This document shows, piece after piece, positions 35,162 through 44,678 of a DNA stretch of 64,000 nt (position 1 is its first letter; each line of letters starts with the position of its first letter). The DNA comes from Amycolatopsis nigrescens CSC17Ta-90 (lineage in GTDB: Bacteria > Actinomycetota > Actinomycetes > Mycobacteriales > Pseudonocardiaceae), in the NCBI RefSeq assembly GCF_000384315.1, contig NZ_ARVW01000001.1:8477001-8541000 (forward strand), given 5' to 3'. Made by a program: the position numbers and the translations under genes. Below the pieces are notes generated by a model. The model was not told the DNA's origin and did not search any database. It saw only the letters and a list, made by a program, of their open reading frames with translations.

Positions 35162-35661
35162 CAGTCCGGCAGCCCTTCGGCCAGCGCCTTGATGCCCTCG
35201 ACGGTGGTGCGCATATTGGCCTCGAACTCGTTCAGCCGCCTGGCCACGATCCGCTCCTCCTTGTCCGGTCTCGCCTGGATCGCGAAAGTGAGCCCGGACG
35301 GCGCCGGCCCCATCCGCGCCCACTGCCGCAGCAGGGTGCCGTCACCGTCGGGCACCAGCTCGAACCGCCAGGACGCGGAGGGGTTCTCGACGTCCCCCAC
35401 CGCCCAGGCGAACACCTTCGATTCCTCGTACTCGACCACCACGCTGGTCGTCTCCCAGTCCCCCATGGCCCGGTGCCAGTTGAACCCGACGAACCGGGAG
35501 CCCACCTCGGGCGCCACGGAGGTATCGACCCATTCGGCGCCCTTGAGCTCCGAGGAGAACCTGCACGGCGTGGTGATGTCGGCGACCCATGGCCAGACCT
35601 GGTCCGGCCGGACGGCGATCCGGGTTTCCACTTCGACGGTGGGGCAGTCTGCGTATTTCAC
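35161..35661 (-). CDS. SRPBCC (START-like) family protein
   Basis: A 166-aa protein with the polyketide_cyc2/START-like pattern (VETRIAVRPDQVWPWVADITTPCRFSSE, then GSRFVGFNWHRAMGDWETTSVVVE). It probably binds a hydrophobic ligand and may hand substrate to the co-transcribed LLM enzyme. The GTG start at 35661 is chosen for the AAGGAG just upstream; the open frame continues further but without similarity. It is not close to the cluster aromatase/cyclase. Confidence 0.82.
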   Translation of the reverse strand: MKYADCPTVEVETRIAVRPDQVWPWVADITTPCRFSSELKGAEWVDTSVAPEVGSRFVGFNWHRAMGDWETTSVVVEYEESKVFAWAVGDVENPSASWRFELVPDGDGTLLRQWARMGPAPSGLTFAIQARPDKEERIVARRLNEFEANMRTTVEGIKALAEGLPD

Positions 35662-35729
35662 CGCGGCTCCTTCGCTCGAAACGCACCGTAACGTGGTGAG
35701 TTCACTAGCGCAACTGTTATGGTCACGGC

Positions 35730-36269
35730 GTGAAAAGGACACCCTTCGCCGACTGGCCGTGCTCCATCGCCCGCACCGTGGACCTGCTCGGCGACTGGTG
35801 GACGCCGCTGGTGCTGCGCGAGGCGTACTACGGCGTCCGCCGGTTCGACGAGTTCCAGCGCGTGCTGCGGATCGGGCGCAACGTGCTCACCCAGCGGCTC
35901 GCCAGGCTGACCGACGAAGGGCTCTTCGAGCGGGTCGCGTACCAGGACAAGCCGGCGCGCTACGAGTACGTGCTCACCGAGAAGGGCCGGGACGTCTTTC
36001 CCGTGCTGCTCGCGATGACCCGGTGGGGCGATCGCTGGCTCGCACCGGAGGCCGGGCCGCCGGTGCTGCTGCGGCACACCGCCTGCGGGCACGAGACCCA
36101 CGCCGAGATGGTCTGCGCGCACTGCGGCGAGCAGCTGGCGATGGACGAGGTGGTGCCGCGGTTCGGTCCCGGCTACCCGGCCCGGCTGCGCGAACGGCCG
36201 GAGATCAGGGCGCGGTTCGATAAGAGGACCGACGAAGGTAGCGAGTCCGGCCGGTCGATTGCCCCCTGA
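35730..36269 (+). CDS. HxlR family transcriptional regulator
   Basis: A 179-aa winged-helix regulator (CSIARTVDLLGDWWTPLVLREAYYGVRRFDEF; Cys11 is the conserved redox/electrophile-sensing position in many HxlR proteins). The C-terminus adds a zinc-ribbon-like CGHETHAE...CAHCGE. It is divergent from the SRPBCC-LLM operon over a 68-bp gap, so it likely controls that operon and itself. GTG start. Confidence 0.9.
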   Translation: MKRTPFADWPCSIARTVDLLGDWWTPLVLREAYYGVRRFDEFQRVLRIGRNVLTQRLARLTDEGLFERVAYQDKPARYEYVLTEKGRDVFPVLLAMTRWGDRWLAPEAGPPVLLRHTACGHETHAEMVCAHCGEQLAMDEVVPRFGPGYPARLRERPEIRARFDKRTDEGSESGRSIAP

Positions 36270-36323
36270 CCGGCCCGTCTGTGAGGATGTGCCGGCTGGG
36301 GTGTGCGAGGGGCTGGAGGGTTC

Positions 36324-37742
36324 ATGCGCAGGTGGTTTACCGGGTGCGCGACCGCGTTGGTCGCACTCATGGCGTTCACCGGGCTGGCGCAGCCCGCCTA
36401 CGCGGCCCAGGGACCGGCCGGGGACATCAAGGCCGAACTGGCCGAGGTGCCTGGCCTCACCGTCGTCTCCGAAGAGACCGCGCCGGCGGGCTTCCGGTTC
36501 TTCAAGCTCACCTACACCCAGCCCGCCGACCACCGGCATCCCGGCAAGGGCACCTTCCAGCAGCGGCTCACCCTGCTGCACCGCGACGTCACCGCGCCGA
36601 CCGTGATGTTCACCAGCGGTTACGCCGTCTCCGACGCGCCGAACCGGTCCGAGCCGACCCAGATCGTGAACGGCAACCAGGTTTCCATGGAGTACCGCTA
36701 CTTCGCGCCGTCGCGGCCGGAGCCCGCGGACTGGGGCAAGCAGCTGACCATCTGGCAGGCGGCGGCCGACGAGCACCGGGTGGTGCAGGCGCTGAAGTCC
36801 ATCTACCAGGCGAACTGGCTGGCCACCGGCGGCAGCAAGGGCGGGATGACCGCGACCTACTTCCGCCGCTTCTTCCCCGACGACGTCAGCGGCACGATCC
36901 CTTATGTGGCGCCGAACGACGTGTTCGACCCGCTCGACGTCTACAACCGGTTCCTGTCGAAGGTCGGCAACGACCCCGCCTGCCGTTCGGCGCTCAAGGC
37001 GGTGCAGCGCGACGCGCTCGAACGGCGCGGCGAACTCGGCGCCATGGCGGAGAAGGAAGCCGCCGAGACGGGCAAGACCTTCAACACCATCGGTTCGCTG
37101 GACAAGTCGCTGGAAATGTCGGTCATCGACTCGTACTTCGCGTTCTGGCAGTACCAGAAGCAGGCGGACTGCACGAGCGTGCCGGCCCCCGGCGCTCCGG
37201 CGGCGGACCTCTACGCCTTCTACGACAAGGTGGAGAGCCTGCTCACCTACTCCGACCAGGACCTCACGCCCTACACGCCGTACTACTACCAGGCCGCCGT
37301 GCAGCTCGGCGCGCCCGAGTCCTACGAGGGCCACCTGCGGGACCTGCTGCGCTACCCCGGCACCAACCAGCCGTGGAGTTTCGTGGACAAGTCCGTGCCG
37401 CGCAAGGCTTTCGACTACGTGGCGATGCCGGACATCGACTTCTGGGTGCGCACCCAGGCCAACCGGTTCCTGTTCGTCTACGGCGAGAACGACCCGTGGA
37501 GCGCCGAACCGTTCCAGCTCGGCCCTCGCACCCGCGACTCGTACCGGTACTACGTGGCCGGCGGCAACCACGGCTCCAAGATCGCGCAGCTCCCGCTGGA
37601 AGAGGCCGCCGCAGCGACCGCCACGGTGCGCCGCTGGGCCGGCCTGCCGGCTACCCCCGCCCCGTCGGCAAGGGCGTTCGCGAACGAGGGCTTCCCCGGA
37701 TTCGACGCGGATCCGCTGCTGACCGAGCGGCCAAAGCTCTAA
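36324..37742 (+). CDS. Secreted S37 family tripeptidyl/prolyl aminopeptidase
   Basis: A 472-aa exported peptidase. The signal peptide (MRRWFTGCATALVALMAF..AQPAYA, cleavage near residue 27) is clear. The mature part has the S37 motif TGGSKGGMTATYFRRFFP with nucleophile Ser171, and later Asp in YGENDPW and His in GGNHGSK. Family members remove tri- or tetrapeptides ending in proline, giving nutrients from extracellular protein. GGAGGG precedes the ATG 36324; an upstream GTG 36303 is in frame but would spoil the signal peptide. Confidence 0.9.
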   Translation: MRRWFTGCATALVALMAFTGLAQPAYAAQGPAGDIKAELAEVPGLTVVSEETAPAGFRFFKLTYTQPADHRHPGKGTFQQRLTLLHRDVTAPTVMFTSGYAVSDAPNRSEPTQIVNGNQVSMEYRYFAPSRPEPADWGKQLTIWQAAADEHRVVQALKSIYQANWLATGGSKGGMTATYFRRFFPDDVSGTIPYVAPNDVFDPLDVYNRFLSKVGNDPACRSALKAVQRDALERRGELGAMAEKEAAETGKTFNTIGSLDKSLEMSVIDSYFAFWQYQKQADCTSVPAPGAPAADLYAFYDKVESLLTYSDQDLTPYTPYYYQAAVQLGAPESYEGHLRDLLRYPGTNQPWSFVDKSVPRKAFDYVAMPDIDFWVRTQANRFLFVYGENDPWSAEPFQLGPRTRDSYRYYVAGGNHGSKIAQLPLEEAAAATATVRRWAGLPATPAPSARAFANEGFPGFDADPLLTERPKL

Positions 37743-37875
37743 CCGAGCCGGTCGAGGATCCCGGCCAGTCCACTTCGGACCGAGCCGGGGTGCCTGGACC
37801 ACCGATTTGCCGGCGGCAAGTGAGCGGGCGTTTATTCGCGTGACAGGGTGTTTCCGGTAGGCGAAGGTGTCGCGC

Positions 37876-38604
37876 ATGGACGACGATCTTGCCTTGTTGC
37901 GACGTGCCCGGATGCGGTGGAACACGCCGCTTTCGGTGGCCCATGCCGATTCGCTGCTGGACCGGCTGGACCTCGACCCCGGTCCGCGGGTGGTCGACCT
38001 CGGCTGCGGGTGGGGCGAGTTGCTGATGTGCGCGGTGGAGCGGGTCGGCGGGGATCACGCGCGGGCGGTGGGGGTGGATACCGATCCGGTGGTGTTGGAG
38101 CGCGGCCGGACGCTGGCGCGGCGACGTGGCCTCGACGAGCGGATCGAGTTCGTGCAGGCGGACGCCGCGACCTGGTCCGGAACGGCGGAACGTGCCCTCT
38201 GCGTCGGTTCCTCGCACGCGTTCGGCGATACGCAGGCAGCGCTGGATGCCATGACGGCACTCGTACCGCCTGGTGGACGGCTGTTGTTCGGCGATGGCTT
38301 CTGGCAGACCACGCCGGGCCCGGCCGCGGTGGACATCTTCGGCGACCAGATCCGCACGCTGGCCGAACTGGTGGACAGCAGTCGCTCGGCGGGCTGGCGG
38401 ATCATCCACCTGAGCACGGCGGATCAACGGGAATGGGACGAGTTCGAATCCACGTCACGGGCAGGCTTGCAGGCGTGGCTGCTGGCCAACGGCGCCGATC
38501 CGCGGGCCGAGGAAGTGCGGAACTGGCTCGACGAGCGCGAGCACCGGTACTTCCACGACTACCGGGGCGTCCTCGGCTTCGCCTACCTGGTCCTGGCGCA
38601 CTGA
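37876..38604 (+). CDS. SAM-dependent methyltransferase (class I)
   Basis: A 242-aa Rossmann methyltransferase with motif I VVDLGCGWGE, motif II GVDTDP, and motif post-II FVQADAAT. Its chemical target is unknown. A trailing WLDEREHRYFHDYRGVLGFAYLVL is typical of a group of uncharacterised actinobacterial methyltransferases. The ATG at 37876 has GAAGG at a proper distance; GTG 37867 overlaps that GAAGG. Confidence 0.88.
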   Translation: MDDDLALLRRARMRWNTPLSVAHADSLLDRLDLDPGPRVVDLGCGWGELLMCAVERVGGDHARAVGVDTDPVVLERGRTLARRRGLDERIEFVQADAATWSGTAERALCVGSSHAFGDTQAALDAMTALVPPGGRLLFGDGFWQTTPGPAAVDIFGDQIRTLAELVDSSRSAGWRIIHLSTADQREWDEFESTSRAGLQAWLLANGADPRAEEVRNWLDEREHRYFHDYRGVLGFAYLVLAH

Positions 38605-38629
38605 TCGAGCACGGATCCCGCCAATGCCG

Positions 38630-39388
38630 TCAGGCAGCGTAGTTGCGCAGTACGCGTAACGCGGTCGCGCCGTGCGGACCGGTCGCGGTCAGCCCGGACT
38701 CCTCCGGCGCCAGCCGCTGCGCGCCGACCCGGCAGAACACCCCGGCCGGACCGCTGATCGCCGACGGGGCGTCAGCAGGGCCGAACCGCCAGGTCGCGCC
38801 GTCCGGACCGGTCAGCTCCACCCGCACCGGGCCGGCCTGCTCGCCGGCCACCGTGAATGCGTATGGCAGCGACCGATGGGCGAGCCAGGCGATGTGCCGC
38901 AGCCGCGCGGTGTCCGGATAGGGAATCGACAGCGGGCCGACGATGTCCAGCGCGTGCGCCCAGTGCTCGGCCAGCCGGGTGGTGGCCATCGTCGCCGGGC
39001 GCAGCGGCGCGGACGCCCATTGCGACGCCCGGTCCGGATCGGCGCCCCGCAGCACGTCCACCGACCTCCGCCGCGCCGCCTGCCACCGCGGATAGACCAC
39101 CTCCGGCCCGGCCCGCTCGGCGGCCACCCACCGGTCCACCGCCTCGTCCACGCTGACCGCGCCCCGATCCGGCGCCGCCACGCCGGCCACGCCGGACGAC
39201 GGCCCCGGCGCACCGGTCACCGTCGCCTCCACGGCCTCCTCGGTCTGCGCCAGGTGCAGCAGCACGTCCACCACACGCCAACCCGCCGCGTCGGACGGGC
39301 TCAACCACTCCGCTTCCGACAGCTCCGCGAAAATGCCGTCCAGCCGGTCGTACTCGGCTTCCAGGTCATCGAAGATCTCCACAACCAC
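38630..39388 (-). CDS. DinB-like maleylpyruvate isomerase family protein (TIGR03084 type)
   Basis: A 252-aa metal-binding four-helix protein. The first helix pair carries the family pattern DLLHLAQTEEAVEATV-like sequence (here VVDVLLHLAQTEEAVEA), and later TRLAEHWAHALDI supplies two candidate metal His. Relatives are mycothiol-dependent isomerases or conjugating enzymes, but most are uncharacterised. The start is GTG 39388, with GTG 39382 possible. Confidence 0.82.
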   Translation of the reverse strand: MVVEIFDDLEAEYDRLDGIFAELSEAEWLSPSDAAGWRVVDVLLHLAQTEEAVEATVTGAPGPSSGVAGVAAPDRGAVSVDEAVDRWVAAERAGPEVVYPRWQAARRRSVDVLRGADPDRASQWASAPLRPATMATTRLAEHWAHALDIVGPLSIPYPDTARLRHIAWLAHRSLPYAFTVAGEQAGPVRVELTGPDGATWRFGPADAPSAISGPAGVFCRVGAQRLAPEESGLTATGPHGATALRVLRNYAA

Positions 39389-39499
39389 ACGTTAGCGCCA
39401 GAGACTGCTTTCCGGGTACTGCCGCCGTTTCATGGGGATTTCATCGGCCGTGTCTACGGTGCGTCCCGGTAGTTCTCGACGGATCGTGAAGGAGCGAGC

Positions 39500-40642
39500 A
39501 TGACCAAGACTGGGGCGTGGCGGCTGGGGGTGGCGCTCGGCGCTGTTGCTGTCACGTTGAGCACGCCGGGGCTGGCGATCGCAGAGCAGGCCGATGACCA
39601 TGCCGGGGTCCAGCGGGCGCTGGAAGGCTATCGGTCGCACGGCGGACCGGGCGCCGCCGTCCACGCCGGCGATGTTAGCCAGGGCTGGGACCTGCACGTC
39701 GGGCCGAAGGTGGTCAACACCAACCAGTTCATCGGCCCGAACGACGCCTTCCGGGCGGCGAGTCAGACCAAGACGTTCACCGCCGCCGTGGTGCTGCAGT
39801 TGGTCGACGAGGGCAAGGTGGCGTTGGACGCGCCGATCGAGCGCTACCTGCCCGGCGTGGTCGCCGGCAACGGCTACGACGGCAACCGCATCACCGTCCG
39901 GCAGCTTCTCCAGCAGACCAGCGGGATCAACGGCGCCCCCAGCAACGCCAAGGCCAATGCCGATGGCACCTACGATCTGCAGGAGCTGGTCCGCGCCGGG
40001 CTCGCCGGCAACCCGCCCAAGTCCGAGCCGGCCTGGAACTACTCCAACATCAACTACTACATCGCGGGGCTGCTCATCGAGCAGGCAACCGGCATGCCGG
40101 CCCGTGACGCGATCACCGCCCGGATCATCCGGCCGCTCGGCCTGAACCAGACCAGTTTCCCGGCCCCCGGGGACAAGTCGCTGCCCGGGGCGTATGTCCA
40201 CGGTTACCGGGGCGGCACCGTCGGCGGCGTCTTCCTGTGGCTGGACACCACCTTCGGCGAGTGGGGCAGCGGTACCGCCGAGCCGTCGTTCTGGAGCACC
40301 GCCGGCGGCATGGTCTCCACCTTGTCCGACCTCGCCCTGTTCGACCAGAGCCTCGTGCAGGGCAAGGTCGTCTCCGCCGCCAGTCTCGCCGAAATGCGCA
40401 AGACGGTGCCCACCAGCTGGCCCGGCACCGAGCACTACGGCCTCGGCCTGTGGGGTCACGACCTGAGCTGCGGCGGGCAGGCGTGGGGGCTCCTCGGCGA
40501 CCTGTCCACCGGCTACTCGTCGGCGACCATGGCCACCGACGACGGCAGGCACGCCGCCATCGTCACCAACACCGCGGTCCCCAACAACGACACACCGACC
40601 CGGCTCGACGTCCTCGACGCCGCGCTGTGCGACAAGGAGTAA
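39500..40642 (+). CDS. Secreted serine hydrolase, beta-lactamase/D,D-carboxypeptidase family
   Basis: A 380-aa exported protein (signal peptide 1-28, ending LAIAEQ). It has the SxxK motif SQTK (Ser88, Lys91) and YSN, the second motif of the class C/R61 DD-peptidase family. The third motif, normally HxG, reads LLGDLSTGY here, so the His is missing; an esterase or altered specificity is possible. AAGGAG precedes the ATG. Two Cys in the last third (DLSCGGQ and DAALCDKE) may form a disulfide. Confidence 0.85.
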   Translation: MTKTGAWRLGVALGAVAVTLSTPGLAIAEQADDHAGVQRALEGYRSHGGPGAAVHAGDVSQGWDLHVGPKVVNTNQFIGPNDAFRAASQTKTFTAAVVLQLVDEGKVALDAPIERYLPGVVAGNGYDGNRITVRQLLQQTSGINGAPSNAKANADGTYDLQELVRAGLAGNPPKSEPAWNYSNINYYIAGLLIEQATGMPARDAITARIIRPLGLNQTSFPAPGDKSLPGAYVHGYRGGTVGGVFLWLDTTFGEWGSGTAEPSFWSTAGGMVSTLSDLALFDQSLVQGKVVSAASLAEMRKTVPTSWPGTEHYGLGLWGHDLSCGGQAWGLLGDLSTGYSSATMATDDGRHAAIVTNTAVPNNDTPTRLDVLDAALCDKE

Positions 40643-40659
40643 CCCACAGAAGCACCGCC

Positions 40660-41091
40660 TCACTGCACGCAGAACTCGTTTCCCTCCGGGTCCTGCAGCA
40701 CCATGCAGCGACCGGCCTCGTCGTGGTTCTCGTGGAGCACGGTGGCACCGGCTTCGGCAAGCCGGCGGACATGTTCCTGTATCAGGTTCCAGCCCGCTTC
40801 GGTGCCACCGTGCTCCCCGCTCACGTGCACGTCCAGGTGCACCCGGTTCTTCGCGACCTTGCCCTCCGGCACCCGCTGGAACAGCAACCGCGGCCGCGTT
40901 CCCTCCGGATCGACCACGGCGGCCATCGCGTCCCAGCGTTCGCGCGGCAACCCGATGCGCTCGGCGAACGCCACCCAGCTGTCGAAGCCGGGCGGCGGCT
41001 TCTGCAGCTCGTAGCCGAGCGCGACCGCCCAGAACCGCGCCTGCCGGGCCGGATCGGCGACGTCGAAGGTGACCTGGAAACCCCAAGGCAT
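40660..41091 (-). CDS. VOC family (glyoxalase-like) protein
   Basis: A 143-aa protein with two beta-alpha-beta-beta-beta units (VTFDVADPARQARFWAVALGYE and HLDVHVS, then GRCMVLQDPEGNEFCVQ). VOC proteins bind a metal or hydrophobic substrate and act in resistance or degradation; substrate not predictable. It is convergent with the serine hydrolase (17-bp gap). Confidence 0.88.
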   Translation of the reverse strand: MPWGFQVTFDVADPARQARFWAVALGYELQKPPPGFDSWVAFAERIGLPRERWDAMAAVVDPEGTRPRLLFQRVPEGKVAKNRVHLDVHVSGEHGGTEAGWNLIQEHVRRLAEAGATVLHENHDEAGRCMVLQDPEGNEFCVQ

Positions 41092-41206
41092 GATGTTCCT
41101 CCCGGTTCGGATGCGTTGACAGCAGTGTGCATCCGAGCACCGACAGTTCCCGGCCCGGAAGTCCGCAGTGGACGGACCGGGCCCACGACCGGGAGGCGCC
41201 GTTCGG

Positions 41207-43366
41207 TTACTTCACACCCGCGGCATCCATGCCGCGCAGCTCCTTCTTCAGGTCGGAGATCTCGTCCCGCAGCCGCGCCGCCAGCTCGAACTGGAGGTCG
41301 CGCGCGGCCTGCATCATCTGGTCGGTCATCTGCTGGATCAGGTCGGCCAGCTCGGCGCGCGGCATCGTGGACACGTCCTTGTCCGCCAGCACCCCGGAAC
41401 TGCGGCCACCGCCGCCCTGCTCGGGCTTCTTGCCCCGCGAGACGTTGCGGCCCGAGCCACCGACCGCGATCCCCTGCTCCGAGTCCTCCGCCTCGTCGTA
41501 CACCCGGTCCAGGATGTCCGCGATCTTCTTGCGCAGCGGCTGCGGATCCAGCCCGCGCTCCTCGTTGTACGCGGTCTGCTTCTCCCGGCGGCGGTTCGTC
41601 TCGTCGATCGCGTGCCGCATCGAGTCGGTGATCTTGTCCGCGTACATGTGCACCTGCCCGGACACGTTACGGGCGGCACGGCCGATGGTCTGGATCAGCG
41701 AGGTACCGCTGCGCAGGAAGCCCTCCTTGTCGGCGTCCAAAATGGACACAAGGGAGACCTCCGGCAGGTCAAGCCCCTCGCGCAGCAGGTTGATGCCGAT
41801 CAGCACGTCGAAATCGCCGGAGCGCAGCTGCCGCAGCAGCTCCACCCGGCGCAGGGTGTCCACTTCGGAGTGCAGGTAACGCACCCTGATGCCGAGCTCG
41901 AGCAGGTAGTCGGTGAGGTCCTCGGCCATCTTCTTGGTCAGCGTGGTGACCAGCACCCGCTCGTCCCGCTCGGCGCGGACCCTGATCTCGTGCACCAGGT
42001 CGTCGATCTGGCCCTCGGTCGGCTTGACGATCACCTCGGGGTCGATCAGCCCGGTCGGGCGGATCACCTGCTCGACGAACTCGCCACCGGTCCGGCCCAT
42101 CTCGTAGGGCCCCGGGGTGGCCGACAGGTACACCGTCTGGCCGATCCGGTCGGAGAACTCCTCCCAGGTCAGCGGCCGGTTGTCCACCGCGCTGGGCAGC
42201 CGGAAGCCGAACTCGACCAGGTTGCGCTTCCGGGACATGTCACCCTCGTACATGCCGCCGATCTGCGGCACCGTGACGTGGGATTCGTCGATGACCAGCA
42301 GGAAATCTTCCGGGAAGTAGTCGATCAGGGTGGCCGGTGCGCTCCCGGCATCGCGCCCGTCGATGTGCCGCGAGTAGTTCTCGATACCCGAGCAGAACCC
42401 GACCTGGCGCATCATCTCGATGTCGTAGGCGGTGCGCATGCGCAGCCGCTGCGCCTCCAGCAGCTTGCCCTGCTTCTCCAGGGTGGCCAGGCGCTCTTCC
42501 AGCTCGGCTTCGATGCCGCGGATGGCCTTCTCCATCCGCTCCGGGCCTGCCACGTAGTGGGTGGCCGGGAAGATCCGCACCTCTTCCAGCTCCTGGACGA
42601 TGTCGCCGGTCAGCGGGTGCAGGTAGTAGAGCTTGTCGATCTCGTCACCGAAGAACTCGACCCGGATGGCCAGCTCCTCGTAGGCCGGGATGATCTCCAC
42701 GGTGTCGCCGCGGACCCGGAAGGTGCCACGGGCGAAGGCGACGTCGTTGCGGGTGTACTGCACGTCGACCAACGCGCGCAGGAACGCGTCCCGCTCGACC
42801 TCGCCGCCCACCTCGAGCTTGGCGGAGCGGTCCAGATAGGACTGCGGGGTACCGAGGCCGTAGATGCAGGACACGCTCGCCACCACGATCACATCCCGCC
42901 GGGACAGCAGGTTCATCGTCGCCGAGTGCCGCAGCCGCTCCACGTCGTCGTTGATCGACGAGTCCTTCTCGATGTAGGTGTCGGTCTGCGCGATGTACGC
43001 CTCGGGCTGGTAGTAGTCGTAGTAGCTGACGAAGTACTCGACCGCGTTCTCCGGGAAGAAGTCACGCAGCTCGTTGGCCAGCTGGGCGGCCAGCGTCTTG
43101 TTCGGCGCCATCACCAGCGTCGGCCGCTGCACCCGCTCGATCAGCCAGGCCGTGGTGGCCGACTTACCGGTACCGGTGGCGCCGAGCAGCACCACGTCCT
43201 TCTCCCCGCCGGTGATCCGCCGCTCCAGATCGTCGATCGCGGCGGGCTGGTCGCCGGCGGGCTGGTAGTCGCTGACCATCTTGAACCGGCCGTCGCTCCG
43301 GGGGATCTCGGAGACGGGCCGGAAATCGGACTGGGCCAGTACGGGGTGTTCGGTTGCGAAAGCCAC
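41207..43366 (-). CDS. uvrB: Excinuclease ABC subunit B
   Basis: A 719-aa UvrB, the DNA damage-verifying helicase-like part of nucleotide excision repair. Walker A is GATGTGKS (residues 62-69). The beta-hairpin region [10 protein letters not shown], helicase motif VIDESHV, GRAARN and a C-terminal UvrC-contact helix pair follow. The GTG at 43366 gives the usual actinobacterial start [12 protein letters not shown]. The longer frame upstream adds residues not seen in the family. A core chromosomal gene. Confidence 0.98.
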   Translation of the reverse strand: MAFATEHPVLAQSDFRPVSEIPRSDGRFKMVSDYQPAGDQPAAIDDLERRITGGEKDVVLLGATGTGKSATTAWLIERVQRPTLVMAPNKTLAAQLANELRDFFPENAVEYFVSYYDYYQPEAYIAQTDTYIEKDSSINDDVERLRHSATMNLLSRRDVIVVASVSCIYGLGTPQSYLDRSAKLEVGGEVERDAFLRALVDVQYTRNDVAFARGTFRVRGDTVEIIPAYEELAIRVEFFGDEIDKLYYLHPLTGDIVQELEEVRIFPATHYVAGPERMEKAIRGIEAELEERLATLEKQGKLLEAQRLRMRTAYDIEMMRQVGFCSGIENYSRHIDGRDAGSAPATLIDYFPEDFLLVIDESHVTVPQIGGMYEGDMSRKRNLVEFGFRLPSAVDNRPLTWEEFSDRIGQTVYLSATPGPYEMGRTGGEFVEQVIRPTGLIDPEVIVKPTEGQIDDLVHEIRVRAERDERVLVTTLTKKMAEDLTDYLLELGIRVRYLHSEVDTLRRVELLRQLRSGDFDVLIGINLLREGLDLPEVSLVSILDADKEGFLRSGTSLIQTIGRAARNVSGQVHMYADKITDSMRHAIDETNRRREKQTAYNEERGLDPQPLRKKIADILDRVYDEAEDSEQGIAVGGSGRNVSRGKKPEQGGGGRSSGVLADKDVSTMPRAELADLIQQMTDQMMQAARDLQFELAARLRDEISDLKKELRGMDAAGVK

Positions 43367-43420
43367 GACGACCAGGGTAGGCGCACCCACCGACAGTTTC
43401 CCGCCGCGGCCCGCGACGGC

Positions 43421-44620
43421 TCAGGAACAGCAGTCACAGGTGTCGCAGCAGTCACAGCAGTCACAGTCGCAGCCCCACTTTGCGTGTGGTTTGCCGCTCC
43501 ACGGGCCGGGATGCGGATCCCGGCAGCAGAACTGGCAGGTGCAGCACATCCAGGTGGCGATCGCACAGCCGGGCAGCACACCCCGCTTCTTCGGCGGGAC
43601 CCGGAACTTCGGCACCCAGCAACCACCGCCGTCGCCGTCCCGGGGAGAGCCCTTCTTCTTCGGGCCCTTCGGCGGGCCCTGGGGATTCCCGGGAGCCGGC
43701 TCGTCGGCCGGTGACGCCTCACCGCCAGGTGTGTCCCGCGGCTGAGACCCGGCTGGCCCGGCTGGCCCGGCATGCCCGAAAGCGCGGATCACCGCCTGGC
43801 GCAGCTCGTGCACCAGCAGTGCGTGCACCAGGCTGGAGTCGGTGAACTCGGCCTCGCGCAGGGCCAGCTCGACGCCGAGGACCGCGTCGTCGCAGAGCCG
43901 GCGGGCCTCGGCCGTGCCGGCACCGGTGGCCATCAGCGGGTTCCACGCGCCGGTGACCCGGTCCTCGGCCAGGTCCTCCACCGCGTCCAGCAGGTGCGCC
44001 GCGCGGCCGAACAGCCTGCCTGCCTCGGTCAGCGCGGCCAGGTTGCCGGGACGGCCGGCCACCACCGCGGTATGCCCGAAGGCCGCCGCCGTGGCCCGCT
44101 CGGTCGGTTCGGTGGCCAGCAGCATCGAGTCACCGGGCCGGATCCCGCGCTCGGCCTCACCCTGACGTGCCACCGCCTCGGTGAGCACGGCGGTGTCGAA
44201 GCCGACGCCTGTCCCGGTCCGCACGCCTTGTTCCGCGAAACGGGCCGCGACCAGGCGGGCCGCTCCGGCGGCCACCGGACGGCGGTACACCCCGTCACCG
44301 TCTGCGACGTGGTCGCCCAGCTTCGCCGAAGCCAGCACCAGCGAGACCGAGGCGGCCAGCCGGGCCCCCTCGCCGTGCGCCACCGACGCCCGGCGCAGGC
44401 CGCGCAGCGGGCACGGACCGGCCTGGCGCCTGCCGTCCGCCCGCGGCGACTGCGCCTCGGCCAGCACCGAGATCACCAGCCCGTCATAGTTGGTCACCGT
44501 GCGCGCGAGCTGCCCGTGCTCGTCGCGCAGAGCGAGGCAGAGACCGCACAGATGGGCCAGCCAGTCCGCGTGCAGGGCACTGGAGAGCCGGTGCCGGCAC
44601 GGGCGAAGGATTCCGAACAC
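43421..44620 (-). CDS. DUF5685 family protein with cysteine-rich tail
   Basis: A 399-aa protein. The N-terminal 300 residues match DUF5685 (FGILRPCRHRLSSALHADW, then LCGLCLALRDEHGQ; NYDGLVISVLAEAQ; DAVEDLAEDRVTGAWNPL). A Pro/Gly/Lys-rich linker follows, and a 65-residue end with about 18 Cys, finishing CDCDCCDCCDTCDCCS. Such a tail could bind several metal ions like a metallothionein. The DNA for the tail has three GCAGTCACA repeats on the plus strand. Function unknown; metal handling or redox sensing is possible. GTG start inferred from family alignment. Confidence 0.82.
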   Translation of the reverse strand: MFGILRPCRHRLSSALHADWLAHLCGLCLALRDEHGQLARTVTNYDGLVISVLAEAQSPRADGRRQAGPCPLRGLRRASVAHGEGARLAASVSLVLASAKLGDHVADGDGVYRRPVAAGAARLVAARFAEQGVRTGTGVGFDTAVLTEAVARQGEAERGIRPGDSMLLATEPTERATAAAFGHTAVVAGRPGNLAALTEAGRLFGRAAHLLDAVEDLAEDRVTGAWNPLMATGAGTAEARRLCDDAVLGVELALREAEFTDSSLVHALLVHELRQAVIRAFGHAGPAGPAGSQPRDTPGGEASPADEPAPGNPQGPPKGPKKKGSPRDGDGGGCWVPKFRVPPKKRGVLPGCAIATWMCCTCQFCCRDPHPGPWSGKPHAKWGCDCDCCDCCDTCDCCS

Positions 44621-44678
44621 AGCGAGAAACCAACCACACCGGATCGGGCCGCGGAGGTGGATGCCGCAAAATGTGACC

